DNA of 9,146 bases from an uncultured bacterium (GTDB lineage: Bacteria > Planctomycetota > UBA1135 > UBA2386). Where the stretch lies: assembly GCA_938003515.1 (NCBI GenBank), contig CALKYL010000344.1, positions 1-9,146 of the forward strand, given 5' to 3'. Shown piece by piece: positions 1 to 8,207 of this stretch (position 1 is the first letter of the stretch; every line of letters starts with the position of its first letter). Below the pieces are notes generated by a model. The model had not been told where the DNA came from. It saw only the letters and a list, made by a program, of their open reading frames with translations, and made no database searches. Made by a program: the position numbers and the translations under genes.

Positions 1-1101
1 AGCCTGCCCGCGTCCGCTGTCCCTGTCCTCGTGTTGCTCTTCGGGTTGGCCGGCGGCGGGGATGCGCGGCCGGCGGTCGCGGGGGAGGGCGGAGAAGGCG
101 CGAAGCGATCGGCCGCCGGCGGGGCGGCGCGGGAGGAGCCCGCGACCGGCGGCGCCGTGCCCGGTCAGGGCGAGTTCGTCGCCTACCGCGAACAGCTGGG
201 CGACACCGGCGTCGGCTTGGACATGGTCCCGATCCGCGGCGGCACCTTCGTGATGGGCAGCGCTCCCGGCGAACCCGACCGCCGCGACGACGAGGGCCCC
301 CAGGTCGAGGTGCGCGTCGAGCCGTTCTGGATGGGGGCCTGCGAGATCACGTGGGCCGCCTACGACGTCTGGAACGCCGACGAGTCGCGGCCGCAGTCCA
401 AGCAGCCCGACGGGGTCGCGCGGCCGACGCCGCCCTACATGGACATGACGTTCAACATGGGGCGCGAGGGCTACCCGGCGATCTGCATGTCCCACGTCGC
501 CGCGCGGCAGTACTGCAAGTGGCTCAGCGCGAAGACGGGCCGGTTCTACCGGCTGCCGACCGAGGCCGAGTGGGAGTATGCGTGTCGCGCGGGAACGACG
601 ACCGCGTGGTCGACCGGCGACGACCCGGGCGCGCTCGACGCGGTGGCGTGGCACGCCGGCAACAGCGAACGCGTGCTCGAGCCCGGCGCGCCGCCGGAGC
701 CCGCCTACCACCAGGTCGGCCAGAAGCAGCCGAACGCGTTCGGGCTGTTCGACATGCACGGCAACGTCGCCGAGTGGGTCGCCGACCACTACCTCGAAGA
801 CGCCTACGCGCCCGCGCGCGGCGGCGCCCCGCGCAGCAACCCCTACTTCCCGCCGCCGCGCGACCAACGGGACCGGCCCGTGCGCTTCCCCCACGTGGTG
901 CGGGGCGGCAGCTGGGCCGACGCTCCGGAGGAGCTGCGCAGCGCCGCGCGCTCGGCGTCCGAGCCGCTGTGGAACCAGCGCGACCCGCAGATCCCGAAGA
1001 GCTGGTGGTATCTCACCGAGGGCCAGCACCTCGGCTTCCGCGTCGTGCGGCCGCTGCGCGCGCCGACCGCCGAGGAACGCGCCCGGTTCGAGAACCCCTG
1101 A
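1..1101 (+). CDS. Exported SUMF1/formylglycine-generating-enzyme-fold protein, 5' end outside window
   Basis: The reading frame is open to the left edge, and its first 24 codons encode a hydrophobic stretch (SLPASAVPVLVLLFGLAGGG) like the core of a signal peptide. The start therefore probably lies upstream; the GTG at 31 falls inside this stretch and is unlikely to be the real start. After a low-complexity Gly/Ala/Glu linker, the SUMF1 fold begins at the MVPIRGGTFVMGS motif (nt 223) and continues with FWMGACEITWAAYD, RLPTEAEWEYACRAG, FGLFDMHGNVAEW (nt 742-777), VVRGGSW (nt 895-915) and a final LGFRVVRP. This is the full usual domain. In true formylglycine-generating enzymes the two copper-binding cysteines follow GGS; by eye those positions are Asp and Leu here, and no Cys occurs after YACRAG. 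Sulfatase activation is therefore unlikely, and a binding or structural role or another chemistry is possible. The next gene follows after 44 bp on the same strand. Fold assignment is confident; function is unknown. Confidence 0.9.
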   Translation, partial: SLPASAVPVLVLLFGLAGGGDARPAVAGEGGEGAKRSAAGGAAREEPATGGAVPGQGEFVAYREQLGDTGVGLDMVPIRGGTFVMGSAPGEPDRRDDEGPQVEVRVEPFWMGACEITWAAYDVWNADESRPQSKQPDGVARPTPPYMDMTFNMGREGYPAICMSHVAARQYCKWLSAKTGRFYRLPTEAEWEYACRAGTTTAWSTGDDPGALDAVAWHAGNSERVLEPGAPPEPAYHQVGQKQPNAFGLFDMHGNVAEWVADHYLEDAYAPARGGAPRSNPYFPPPRDQRDRPVRFPHVVRGGSWADAPEELRSAARSASEPLWNQRDPQIPKSWWYLTEGQHLGFRVVRPLRAPTAEERARFENP

Positions 1102-1145
1102 GTCCCGCCGTCCCCGAACGTCCGCCCCCGCCCCCCGGATCCGCC

Positions 1146-2435
1146 ATGGCCACGTCCCGTCGATCGTTCCTCTACACCGCCGCCGCCGCCGCGACGGCCT
1201 CGTCGCTCTCGAGCCAGCGCTTCGCCGCGCGCGTGCACGCTCACCAGGATCCCGCGCGCGGCCGCGGTGGCGACGAGCTGCGCGTCGGGCTGATCGGCTG
1301 CGGCGGCCGCGGCAGCGGCGCGATCACCCAGGCGCTGAGCACGAAGGGGCCGACGCGCCTGGTTGCGATCGCCGACATGTTCGAGGACCGGCTCGAGGGC
1401 TGCCTCGACGCGCTCGGCGAGAACGAGCGCCTGCAGGGCCGCGTCGACGTGCCCGCACAGCGCCGCTTCGTCGGCCCCGACGCCTACCTCGGCGTCATGG
1501 CGTCGGACTGCGACGTGGTCGTGGTCGCGACGCCGCCGCACTTCCGGCCGGCGCACTTCGAGGCCGCGATCGCGGCGAAGAAGCACGTGTTCTTCGAGAA
1601 GCCGGTCGCCGTGGACGGTCCGGGCGTGCGGCGCGTGCTGGCCGCCGCCGAGACCGCCGCCAAGCTCGGCCTGTCGGTGGTCAGCGGCCTGCAGCGCCAC
1701 CACCAGAACGGCTACCTCGCGATCATGCAGCGCATCCACGACGGCGCCATCGGCCGGATCCTGTTCGGCCGCTGCGCGTGGAACCAGGGCTACCTGTGGC
1801 ACAAGGATCGCCAGCCCGAGTGGTCCGACATGGAGTGGCAGCTGCGCAACTGGCTCTACTTCACGTGGCTGTCGGGCGACCACATCGTCGAGCAGCACGT
1901 GCACAACCTCGACGTGATCAACTGGGCGATGCAGGCCCATCCCGACTTCGCGCGCGGCATGGGCGGTCGCCAGGTCCGCACCGACCCGAAGTTCGGCCAC
2001 ATCTACGACCACCACGCGGTGCAGTACCACTACCCGAACGGCGCGTGGAACTTCTCCGAGTGCCGCCAGATCGCCGGGTGCCAGAACGACGTCAGCGAGC
2101 ACGTCTACGGCACGCTCGGCGAGGCGCACACCGACGGCGGCCGCTGGCGCATCACGGGCGAGAACCCGTGGACGTTCGACGGCCCGAAGAACGACCCCTA
2201 CCAGACCGAGCACGACGACCTGTTCGCGGCGATCCGCGCCGGCCAGCCGCTCAACGAGGGGCGCATGGTCGCGGAGAGCACGCTGACCGCGATCATGGGC
2301 CGCATGGCGACCTACAGCGGCCGGCAGGTCTCGTGGGACGAAGCGCTGGACAGCGACGAGCGCTGGGGACCCGACAGCTACGAGTTCGGCCCGCTGCCGG
2401 TCGACCCGGTGCCGATGCCGGGCCAGCGCCGGTGA
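1146..2435 (+). CDS. Tat-exported Gfo/Idh/MocA-family NAD(P)-dependent oxidoreductase
   Basis: This is a 429-residue protein, a normal length for the family. The ATG at 1146 is chosen because it places a twin-arginine signal at the very N-terminus: SRRSFLY (residues 4-10) followed by an Ala-rich hydrophobic run, so the protein is expected to be folded in the cytoplasm and exported. The mature part opens with a Rossmann nucleotide-binding strand and loop, RVGLIGCGGRGSG (about 46-58). VVVVATPPHFRP follows, then the family's EKP motif (151-153; the Lys is the usual catalytic/cofactor residue), and GDHIVEQHVHNLDVINW (about 244-260), the C-terminal substrate-domain segment with conserved His and Asp. 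Family members oxidise or rearrange sugars and inositols using a bound nicotinamide cofactor; the substrate cannot be read from sequence. It is probably co-transcribed with the SUMF1-fold gene 44 bp upstream. No strong Shine-Dalgarno precedes the start. Tat-signal members are common in Planctomycetota, which is known biology rather than something shown here. Confidence 0.93.
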   Translation: MATSRRSFLYTAAAAATASSLSSQRFAARVHAHQDPARGRGGDELRVGLIGCGGRGSGAITQALSTKGPTRLVAIADMFEDRLEGCLDALGENERLQGRVDVPAQRRFVGPDAYLGVMASDCDVVVVATPPHFRPAHFEAAIAAKKHVFFEKPVAVDGPGVRRVLAAAETAAKLGLSVVSGLQRHHQNGYLAIMQRIHDGAIGRILFGRCAWNQGYLWHKDRQPEWSDMEWQLRNWLYFTWLSGDHIVEQHVHNLDVINWAMQAHPDFARGMGGRQVRTDPKFGHIYDHHAVQYHYPNGAWNFSECRQIAGCQNDVSEHVYGTLGEAHTDGGRWRITGENPWTFDGPKNDPYQTEHDDLFAAIRAGQPLNEGRMVAESTLTAIMGRMATYSGRQVSWDEALDSDERWGPDSYEFGPLPVDPVPMPGQRR

Positions 2436-2464
2436 CCGCGGCCGCCGAGGCGGGCGCGCGGTGT

Positions 2465-2498
2465 GCCCGCCGGGAGCGGCGCGCGGTGACCGGCGGGC
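2465..2498 (+). terminator. GC-rich hairpin after the oxidoreductase gene, possible terminator
   Basis: GCCCGCCGG (2465-2473) and CCGGCGGGC (2490-2498) are perfect 9-bp inverted arms around a 16-nt loop, 29 bp after the stop at 2435. No T-tract follows, so a classical intrinsic terminator is not shown. It may end transcription of the upstream pair by stem stability alone, or protect the 3' end. In such GC-rich DNA chance hairpins are common, hence the modest confidence. Confidence 0.35.
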
Positions 2499-2518
2499 GG
2501 CGACGAAGGCATGCAGGG

Positions 2519-2547
2519 GCGAACCCCCGCCCGCACGGGGCGTTCGC
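2519..2547 (+). other. Second GC-rich hairpin in the 2436-2693 spacer
   Basis: GCGAAC (2519-2524) pairs with GTTCGC (2542-2547), and CCCC (2525-2528) with GGGG (2537-2540), leaving a single bulged C at 2541 and an 8-nt loop. It follows the larger hairpin at 2465-2498 by about 20 bp, so the two could form one double-stem 3' structure. Apart from these, the spacer shows only a Shine-Dalgarno near its end and a TGACGGG element. No coding signal is supported. Confidence 0.25.
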
Positions 2548-2681
2548 GGGGTCGCTGGCGCCCCCTCGACCGCGGCGGCCGGCGCGCTGCCGGCTCGTCC
2601 GGCGCGCCGCGGTCCGGCCCCGCGGATCTGGGCACTGTGACGGGGCGCGGGCGCGTTCCGCTCATGCAGGCAACCGCTTCC

Positions 2682-2687
2682 AAGGAG
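2682..2687 (+). promoter_or_regulatory. Shine-Dalgarno AAGGAG that fixes the start at 2694
   Basis: AAGGAG lies 6 nt before the ATG at 2694 and is the clearest ribosome-binding site in the window. It decides between this ATG and an in-frame ATG at 2511, which would add 61 Arg/Pro/Gly-rich residues in front of the signal peptide and has no comparable site. Confidence 0.75.
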
Positions 2688-2693
2688 CCCGTC

Positions 2694-3884
2694 ATGCGCG
2701 CCATCCCGTCCTTCCTGCTCGCCGGCGCCGCCCTGTGCGCACAGTCGAGCGTCGTCTTCCCGAGCACCCACGCCACCATCGCGAACGGCGTCTCCACCAA
2801 CGGCTGGTATCCGTTCGCGAACGGCATCGGACGCTACCAGATCGTGTACGAGGACTGGGACCTCGGCGTGCCGGCCAACACCCCGATCACCCGCGTCGGC
2901 TTCCGGCAGGACGATCTCGGGGTGCCGTTGCCGCAGCGGCTGCTGAACCTCGAGGTGCGCATGGGCGTAACCAACCAGACGGCCGCGTCGCTCGGCACGG
3001 ACTTCGGCGCCAACTACGCGGCGCCGCCGACAGTGGTCTTCCCACAGGGTCTGTACACGCTGCCCGCCATCAACGTCGGCAACCCGATCGTCTTCTGGGT
3101 GAACCTGACGACGCCGTACCAGTATCCGGGCGGCAACCTGCTGGTGGAGTTCCGCGTGTTCGGCAACAACAACGGCAACGCGGCTTTCTCGTACTTCCTC
3201 GACGAAGCGTCGTTCGTGTCGCCGGTCACGGCGGGCGTGTCCGGCTGTCCGCACTCCGGCGGGCTGGTCCCGACACTCGTCAGCGGACCGACCGCGGTCG
3301 GTTCGACCTGGCTGCTCAGCCTGCTCAACGGACCCGCCAACTCTCCAGTCGTGCTGTTCGTCGCGCCGGGGCAGCAGCTGACCGCTCCGTACAGCCTGTC
3401 GATCCTCGGCCTCTCGCCGCTCTGTCAGGGCCAGCTGCCGCTGGCCGGCCTGGTGACGCTCGGCGCCTCGACCGACGCCGGCGGCTACCACAGCTGGGCG
3501 ACGCCGGTGCCACCCGGACTGACGTTCAACGGGTACTTCATGACAAGCCAGGTGGCGGCGCTCGACTTCTTCGTGCCCGGCAGCCTGGTCGTGTCCAACG
3601 CCGACCAGATCCAGTTCGGCATCGACCCGCCGTCGGCGATGCTGTGGAGCCAGGGCAGCGCGACCTCGCCCAGCGGGAAGGTAACGCCGATCGCGGCGGT
3701 GTCCCAATTCAACTGCACCACGGTCGACGTCACAGCCGGTCGTCGTCGGCGCAGCGCAGCTCCTCGAGCCGCAGCGCGAGCCGCGCCACGCCGCGGTGCA
3801 CGAGGTTGCGCACCGCGCCCTCGCTGCGCTGCATGCGCATCGCGATCTCGGCGTAGTCCATGCCGCACAGCCGCTGCAGGCTGA
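2694..3884 (+). CDS. Secreted beta-rich protein with a planctomycete-type C-terminal module and an antisense-overlapping tail
   Basis: This is a 396-residue protein with AAGGAG 6 nt before the ATG. Residues 1-16 (MRAIPSFLLAGAALCA) form a short signal peptide with likely cleavage before QSS. The mature part is rich in Asn, Gly, Thr, Val and Pro, with few charges, as in extracellular beta-sandwich proteins. An N-terminal domain (about 18-190) contains GWYPFANGIGRYQIVYEDWD and FRVFGNNNGNAAFSYFLD. A second module (about 200-305) has the sequence order GSTWLLSLLNGP, NGYFMTSQVAALD and LVVSNADQIQFG. From memory this resembles a C-terminal module recurrent in exported proteins of some planctomycetes (fy.Q ... 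l..SN ... G). No catalytic motif is visible, so a structural, adhesive or surface role is inferred. From residue 346 onward the frame reads through the antisense of the sigma factor gene, giving an Arg/Ala-rich tail unlike the rest. The normal C-terminus was probably close to residue 346 and its stop lost. The body of the gene also looks less GC-rich than its neighbours. Confidence 0.82.
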   Translation: MRAIPSFLLAGAALCAQSSVVFPSTHATIANGVSTNGWYPFANGIGRYQIVYEDWDLGVPANTPITRVGFRQDDLGVPLPQRLLNLEVRMGVTNQTAASLGTDFGANYAAPPTVVFPQGLYTLPAINVGNPIVFWVNLTTPYQYPGGNLLVEFRVFGNNNGNAAFSYFLDEASFVSPVTAGVSGCPHSGGLVPTLVSGPTAVGSTWLLSLLNGPANSPVVLFVAPGQQLTAPYSLSILGLSPLCQGQLPLAGLVTLGASTDAGGYHSWATPVPPGLTFNGYFMTSQVAALDFFVPGSLVVSNADQIQFGIDPPSAMLWSQGSATSPSGKVTPIAAVSQFNCTTVDVTAGRRRRSAAPRAAARAAPRRGARGCAPRPRCAACASRSRRSPCRTAAAG

Positions 3885-4341
3885 TCGCCTCCTGGTAGTC
3901 GTCGGGCAGCTCGGCGAACGCGCGCTCGATGCGGGCGATCGCCTCGCGGCTCTCTGCCGCGGCGCCGGGCGTGCCGTGGTCGGCCAGCCGGGCGATCGCG
4001 CCGTCGGACGGGTGCGGCGGCAGCGGCAGCTCGCGCGCCGGAGACCGCTGCGCCGCGCCGACGAAGCGGGCCTTGTCGACCAGCTTGCGCTGCGCCCTGG
4101 TGTAGAGCCAGTGCCGGAACGCCGCCTCGCCGCGCCACTCGAACGCCGGCAGGTCCGCGAGCACCTCGCGCACGACCGACTGCACGAGGTCCTCCGGCGT
4201 CTCCCGTGCCCGCAGCAGCGGTCCCATGCGCAGCCTCAGCCAGCCGTGCAGGCCCGGCAGGTGCTGCACCAGCAGCGCCTCGACGGCGGCCGGATCCCGG
4301 CTCCGCGCCCGTGTGACGAGTGGCAGGCTAGACTCGCTCAT
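3730..4341 (-). CDS. ECF-type RNA polymerase sigma factor, planctomycete type
   Basis: This is a 203-residue protein of usual ECF length with both required domains. Sigma-2 spans about residues 15-90 and includes PEDLVQSVVREVL (49-61, region 2.2, core-RNAP contact) and WRGEAAFRHWLYTRAQRKLVDKAR (region 2.3-2.4, -10 recognition). Sigma-4 spans about 138-195: LPDDYQEAISLQRLCGMDYAEIAMRM then SEGAVRNLVHRGVARL as the helix-turn-helix for the -35 element. A linker of about 45 residues separates them, and there is no C-terminal extension. It resembles the short planctomycete-specific sigma-70 family (TIGR02984-like by recollection). No anti-sigma factor lies beside it. Instead the divergent neighbour, 41 bp away, is a membrane Ser/Thr kinase, and planctomycete ECF factors are known to be associated with such kinases, so control by phosphorylation is a reasonable inference. 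No Shine-Dalgarno precedes the ATG at 4341. The 3' end overlaps the convergent secreted-protein gene by 155 bp. Confidence 0.92.
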   Translation of the reverse strand: MSESSLPLVTRARSRDPAAVEALLVQHLPGLHGWLRLRMGPLLRARETPEDLVQSVVREVLADLPAFEWRGEAAFRHWLYTRAQRKLVDKARFVGAAQRSPARELPLPPHPSDGAIARLADHGTPGAAAESREAIARIERAFAELPDDYQEAISLQRLCGMDYAEIAMRMQRSEGAVRNLVHRGVARLALRLEELRCADDDRL

Positions 4342-4382
4342 CTGATTGGAGGTGTCGGCAGTATCGCCGATCGCATCCGCAG
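4342..4382. promoter_or_regulatory. 41-bp divergent control region between sigma factor and kinase, with an inverted repeat
   Basis: Only 41 bp separate the sigma factor ATG (minus, 4341) and the kinase GTG (plus, 4383), so any promoters must overlap each other or extend into the coding regions. The spacer contains TCGGC (4355-4359) and GCCGA (4366-4370), an exact inverted repeat with a 6-bp gap, placed between the two starts and suited to a dimeric regulator or a small stem. GGAGGT at 4348-4353 is too far (29 nt) from the kinase start to serve as its Shine-Dalgarno, and no start codon lies at the right distance. Neither gene has a usable Shine-Dalgarno, which fits leaderless or SD-independent translation. 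Confidence 0.45.
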
Positions 4383-7103
<2,721 letters not shown>

Positions 7104-7125
7104 GTCGAATACGCTCGAGGCGACC

Positions 7126-8007
7126 ATGGCCGGGTCCGAAGCGAATCCTCCGAAGCGGCTGATCCGCCCGCTGCGCGGTGCCGGCGGGCACTGGGTCGGC
7201 GACGGCTTCCCGGTGCGCACGCTGTTCTCCTACCCCGAGCACGGCGCGCTGCTGAGCCCGTTCCTGCTGCTGGACTACGGCGGGCCGACCGAGTTCGAGC
7301 CGACCGACGAGCGGCGCGGCGTCGGCGCGCACCCGCACCGCGGCTTCGAGACGGTGACGATCGTCTACGACGGCGAGGTCGAGCACCGCGACTCGTCGGG
7401 CGGCGGCGGCCGCATCGGGCCGGGCGACGTGCAGTGGATGACCGCCGCGGCCGGGGTCGTGCACGAGGAGTTCCACGGCCGGGCCTACGCGGCGAAGGGC
7501 GGCCCGTTCGAGATGGTGCAGCTCTGGGTCAACCTGCCGGCGGCCAGCAAGATGGACCCGCCGCGCTACCAGGCGATCGAGCGCGGGCGCATCCCGGAGG
7601 TCGCGCTGCCGGGCGGTCGCGGCGCGGCCCGGGTGATCGCCGGCGAGCTGGCGGGAGCGCGCGGGCCCGCCCGCACGTGCACGCCGATCGACGTCTGGGA
7701 CCTGCGGCTCGACGCCGGCGGGTCCGTCGAGCTGCCGGCGCGCGACGGCCACACGACGGCGCTCGTCGTGCTGCGCGGCGTCGTGCGCGTCGACGGCGAA
7801 CGGCTCGGCGACGCCGAAGTGGGCGTCTTCGCCCGCGACGGCCGCTCGTTCCGGGCCGAAGTCGAAGCCGAGACGACCGCGCTGTTGCTCGGCGGCGCGC
7901 CGATCGACGAGCCGATCGTCGGTCGCGGGCCGTTCGTCATGAACACGTTCGACGAGATCCGGCAGGCGTTCGACGACTTCGCGAACGGCCGGCTCGGCGG
8001 ACTGTAG
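7126..8007 (+). CDS. Pirin-family bicupin protein
   Basis: This is a 293-residue protein, the normal pirin length. The ATG at 7126 is preceded by a weak GAGG (7117-7120) and starts just before the conserved RLIRPLRGAGGHWVGDGFPV. The N-terminal cupin carries the metal-binding set: HPHRGFET (His69, His71) and AAGVVHEEF (His113, Glu115). These correspond to the His-His-His-Glu iron ligands of human pirin, so a metal should be bound. PFEMVQLWVNLP and the C-terminal GPFVMNTFDEIRQAFDDFANGRLGG are typical of the family. The C-terminal cupin (about 180-265) lacks a metal triad, as usual. Pirins are cytoplasmic iron proteins; some have quercetin 2,3-dioxygenase activity and others modulate transcription factors or metabolic enzymes, so the exact role here is open. 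The gene lies 22 bp after the kinase on the same strand and is probably co-transcribed. The hairpin at 8012 may end the unit. Confidence 0.95.
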   Translation: MAGSEANPPKRLIRPLRGAGGHWVGDGFPVRTLFSYPEHGALLSPFLLLDYGGPTEFEPTDERRGVGAHPHRGFETVTIVYDGEVEHRDSSGGGGRIGPGDVQWMTAAAGVVHEEFHGRAYAAKGGPFEMVQLWVNLPAASKMDPPRYQAIERGRIPEVALPGGRGAARVIAGELAGARGPARTCTPIDVWDLRLDAGGSVELPARDGHTTALVVLRGVVRVDGERLGDAEVGVFARDGRSFRAEVEAETTALLLGGAPIDEPIVGRGPFVMNTFDEIRQAFDDFANGRLGGL

Positions 8008-8011
8008 GGAA

Positions 8012-8035
8012 CCTCCGCGGGGGCCCCGGCGGAGG
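8012..8035 (+). terminator. GC-rich hairpin just after the pirin stop, possible terminator
   Basis: CCTCCGC (8012-8018) and GCGGAGG (8029-8035) form a perfect 7-bp stem beginning 5 nt after the stop codon; the loop itself contains GGGGGCCCC. Position and stability suit the end of the kinase-pirin unit, but there is no T-tract. Confidence 0.45.
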
Positions 8036-8041
8036 GAGCGC

Positions 8042-8064
8042 GCGCCTCGTCTGGCGCCTCGTCT
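8042..8064 (+). repeat. Short direct repeat in the 8008-8207 spacer
   Basis: GCGCCTCGTCT is present at 8042-8052 and again at 8054-8064, one base apart (12-bp period). No function is evident. It lies between the post-pirin hairpin and a second GC hairpin. Confidence 0.6.
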
Positions 8065-8076
8065 CGCGCGTCGGGG

Positions 8077-8115
8077 GGCGCGCGTTCGGGCCGAGCGGCC
8101 GCCTGACGGCGCGCC
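8077..8115 (+). other. Inverted repeat in the 8008-8207 spacer
   Basis: GGCGCGC (8077-8083) and GCGCGCC (8109-8115) are exact inverted arms, and a smaller GGCC/GGCC stem (8089-8092 with 8097-8100) fits inside. In this composition a chance origin is possible. Confidence 0.25.
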
Positions 8116-8165
8116 GCGACGATCCCCGGCGCCCGCCCTTTGGCCCCGCCCCCGCGCCCGCTACC

Positions 8166-8194
8166 TTGACGGGCCCCTCTCACCTCAGGAATCC
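8166..8194 (+). promoter_or_regulatory. Possible promoter for the last gene (-35-like TTGACG)
   Basis: TTGACG (8166-8171) matches five of six bases of the housekeeping -35 box. At 17-bp spacing the -10 position reads GAATCC (8189-8194), a poor match. If used, the transcript would begin only a few bases before the ATG at 8208, which also lacks a Shine-Dalgarno, consistent with a nearly leaderless message. Confidence 0.22.
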
Positions 8195-8207
8195 GCGAAC
8201 CCGACCG

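Noticed and set aside
31..1101. SUMF1-fold gene as complete, starting at the GTG at 31
   Set aside because: The frame stays open to base 1 and the codons before 31 extend the hydrophobic signal-like core, so the start most likely lies outside the window.
2511..2693. Upstream in-frame ATG at 2511 as start of the secreted protein
   Set aside because: The added 61 residues are Arg/Gly/Pro-rich, would bury the signal peptide and cover a spacer hairpin; the ATG at 2694 has AAGGAG at ideal spacing.
843..3707. Very long open frame on the minus strand across the oxidoreductase and secreted-protein genes
   Set aside because: It is rich in Arg, Ala, Val and His without any domain, spans the spacer and lies antisense to two well-supported genes. 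Long stop-free antisense frames are expected at this GC content.
578..3856. Long plus-strand frame crossing three genes
   Set aside because: It is an Arg/Pro/Ala-rich frame-shifted reading of the SUMF1-fold, oxidoreductase and secreted-protein genes.
4348..4353. GGAGGT as Shine-Dalgarno of the kinase
   Set aside because: It is 29 nt from the GTG at 4383, and no other in-frame start codon lies between the upstream stop (4329) and that GTG.
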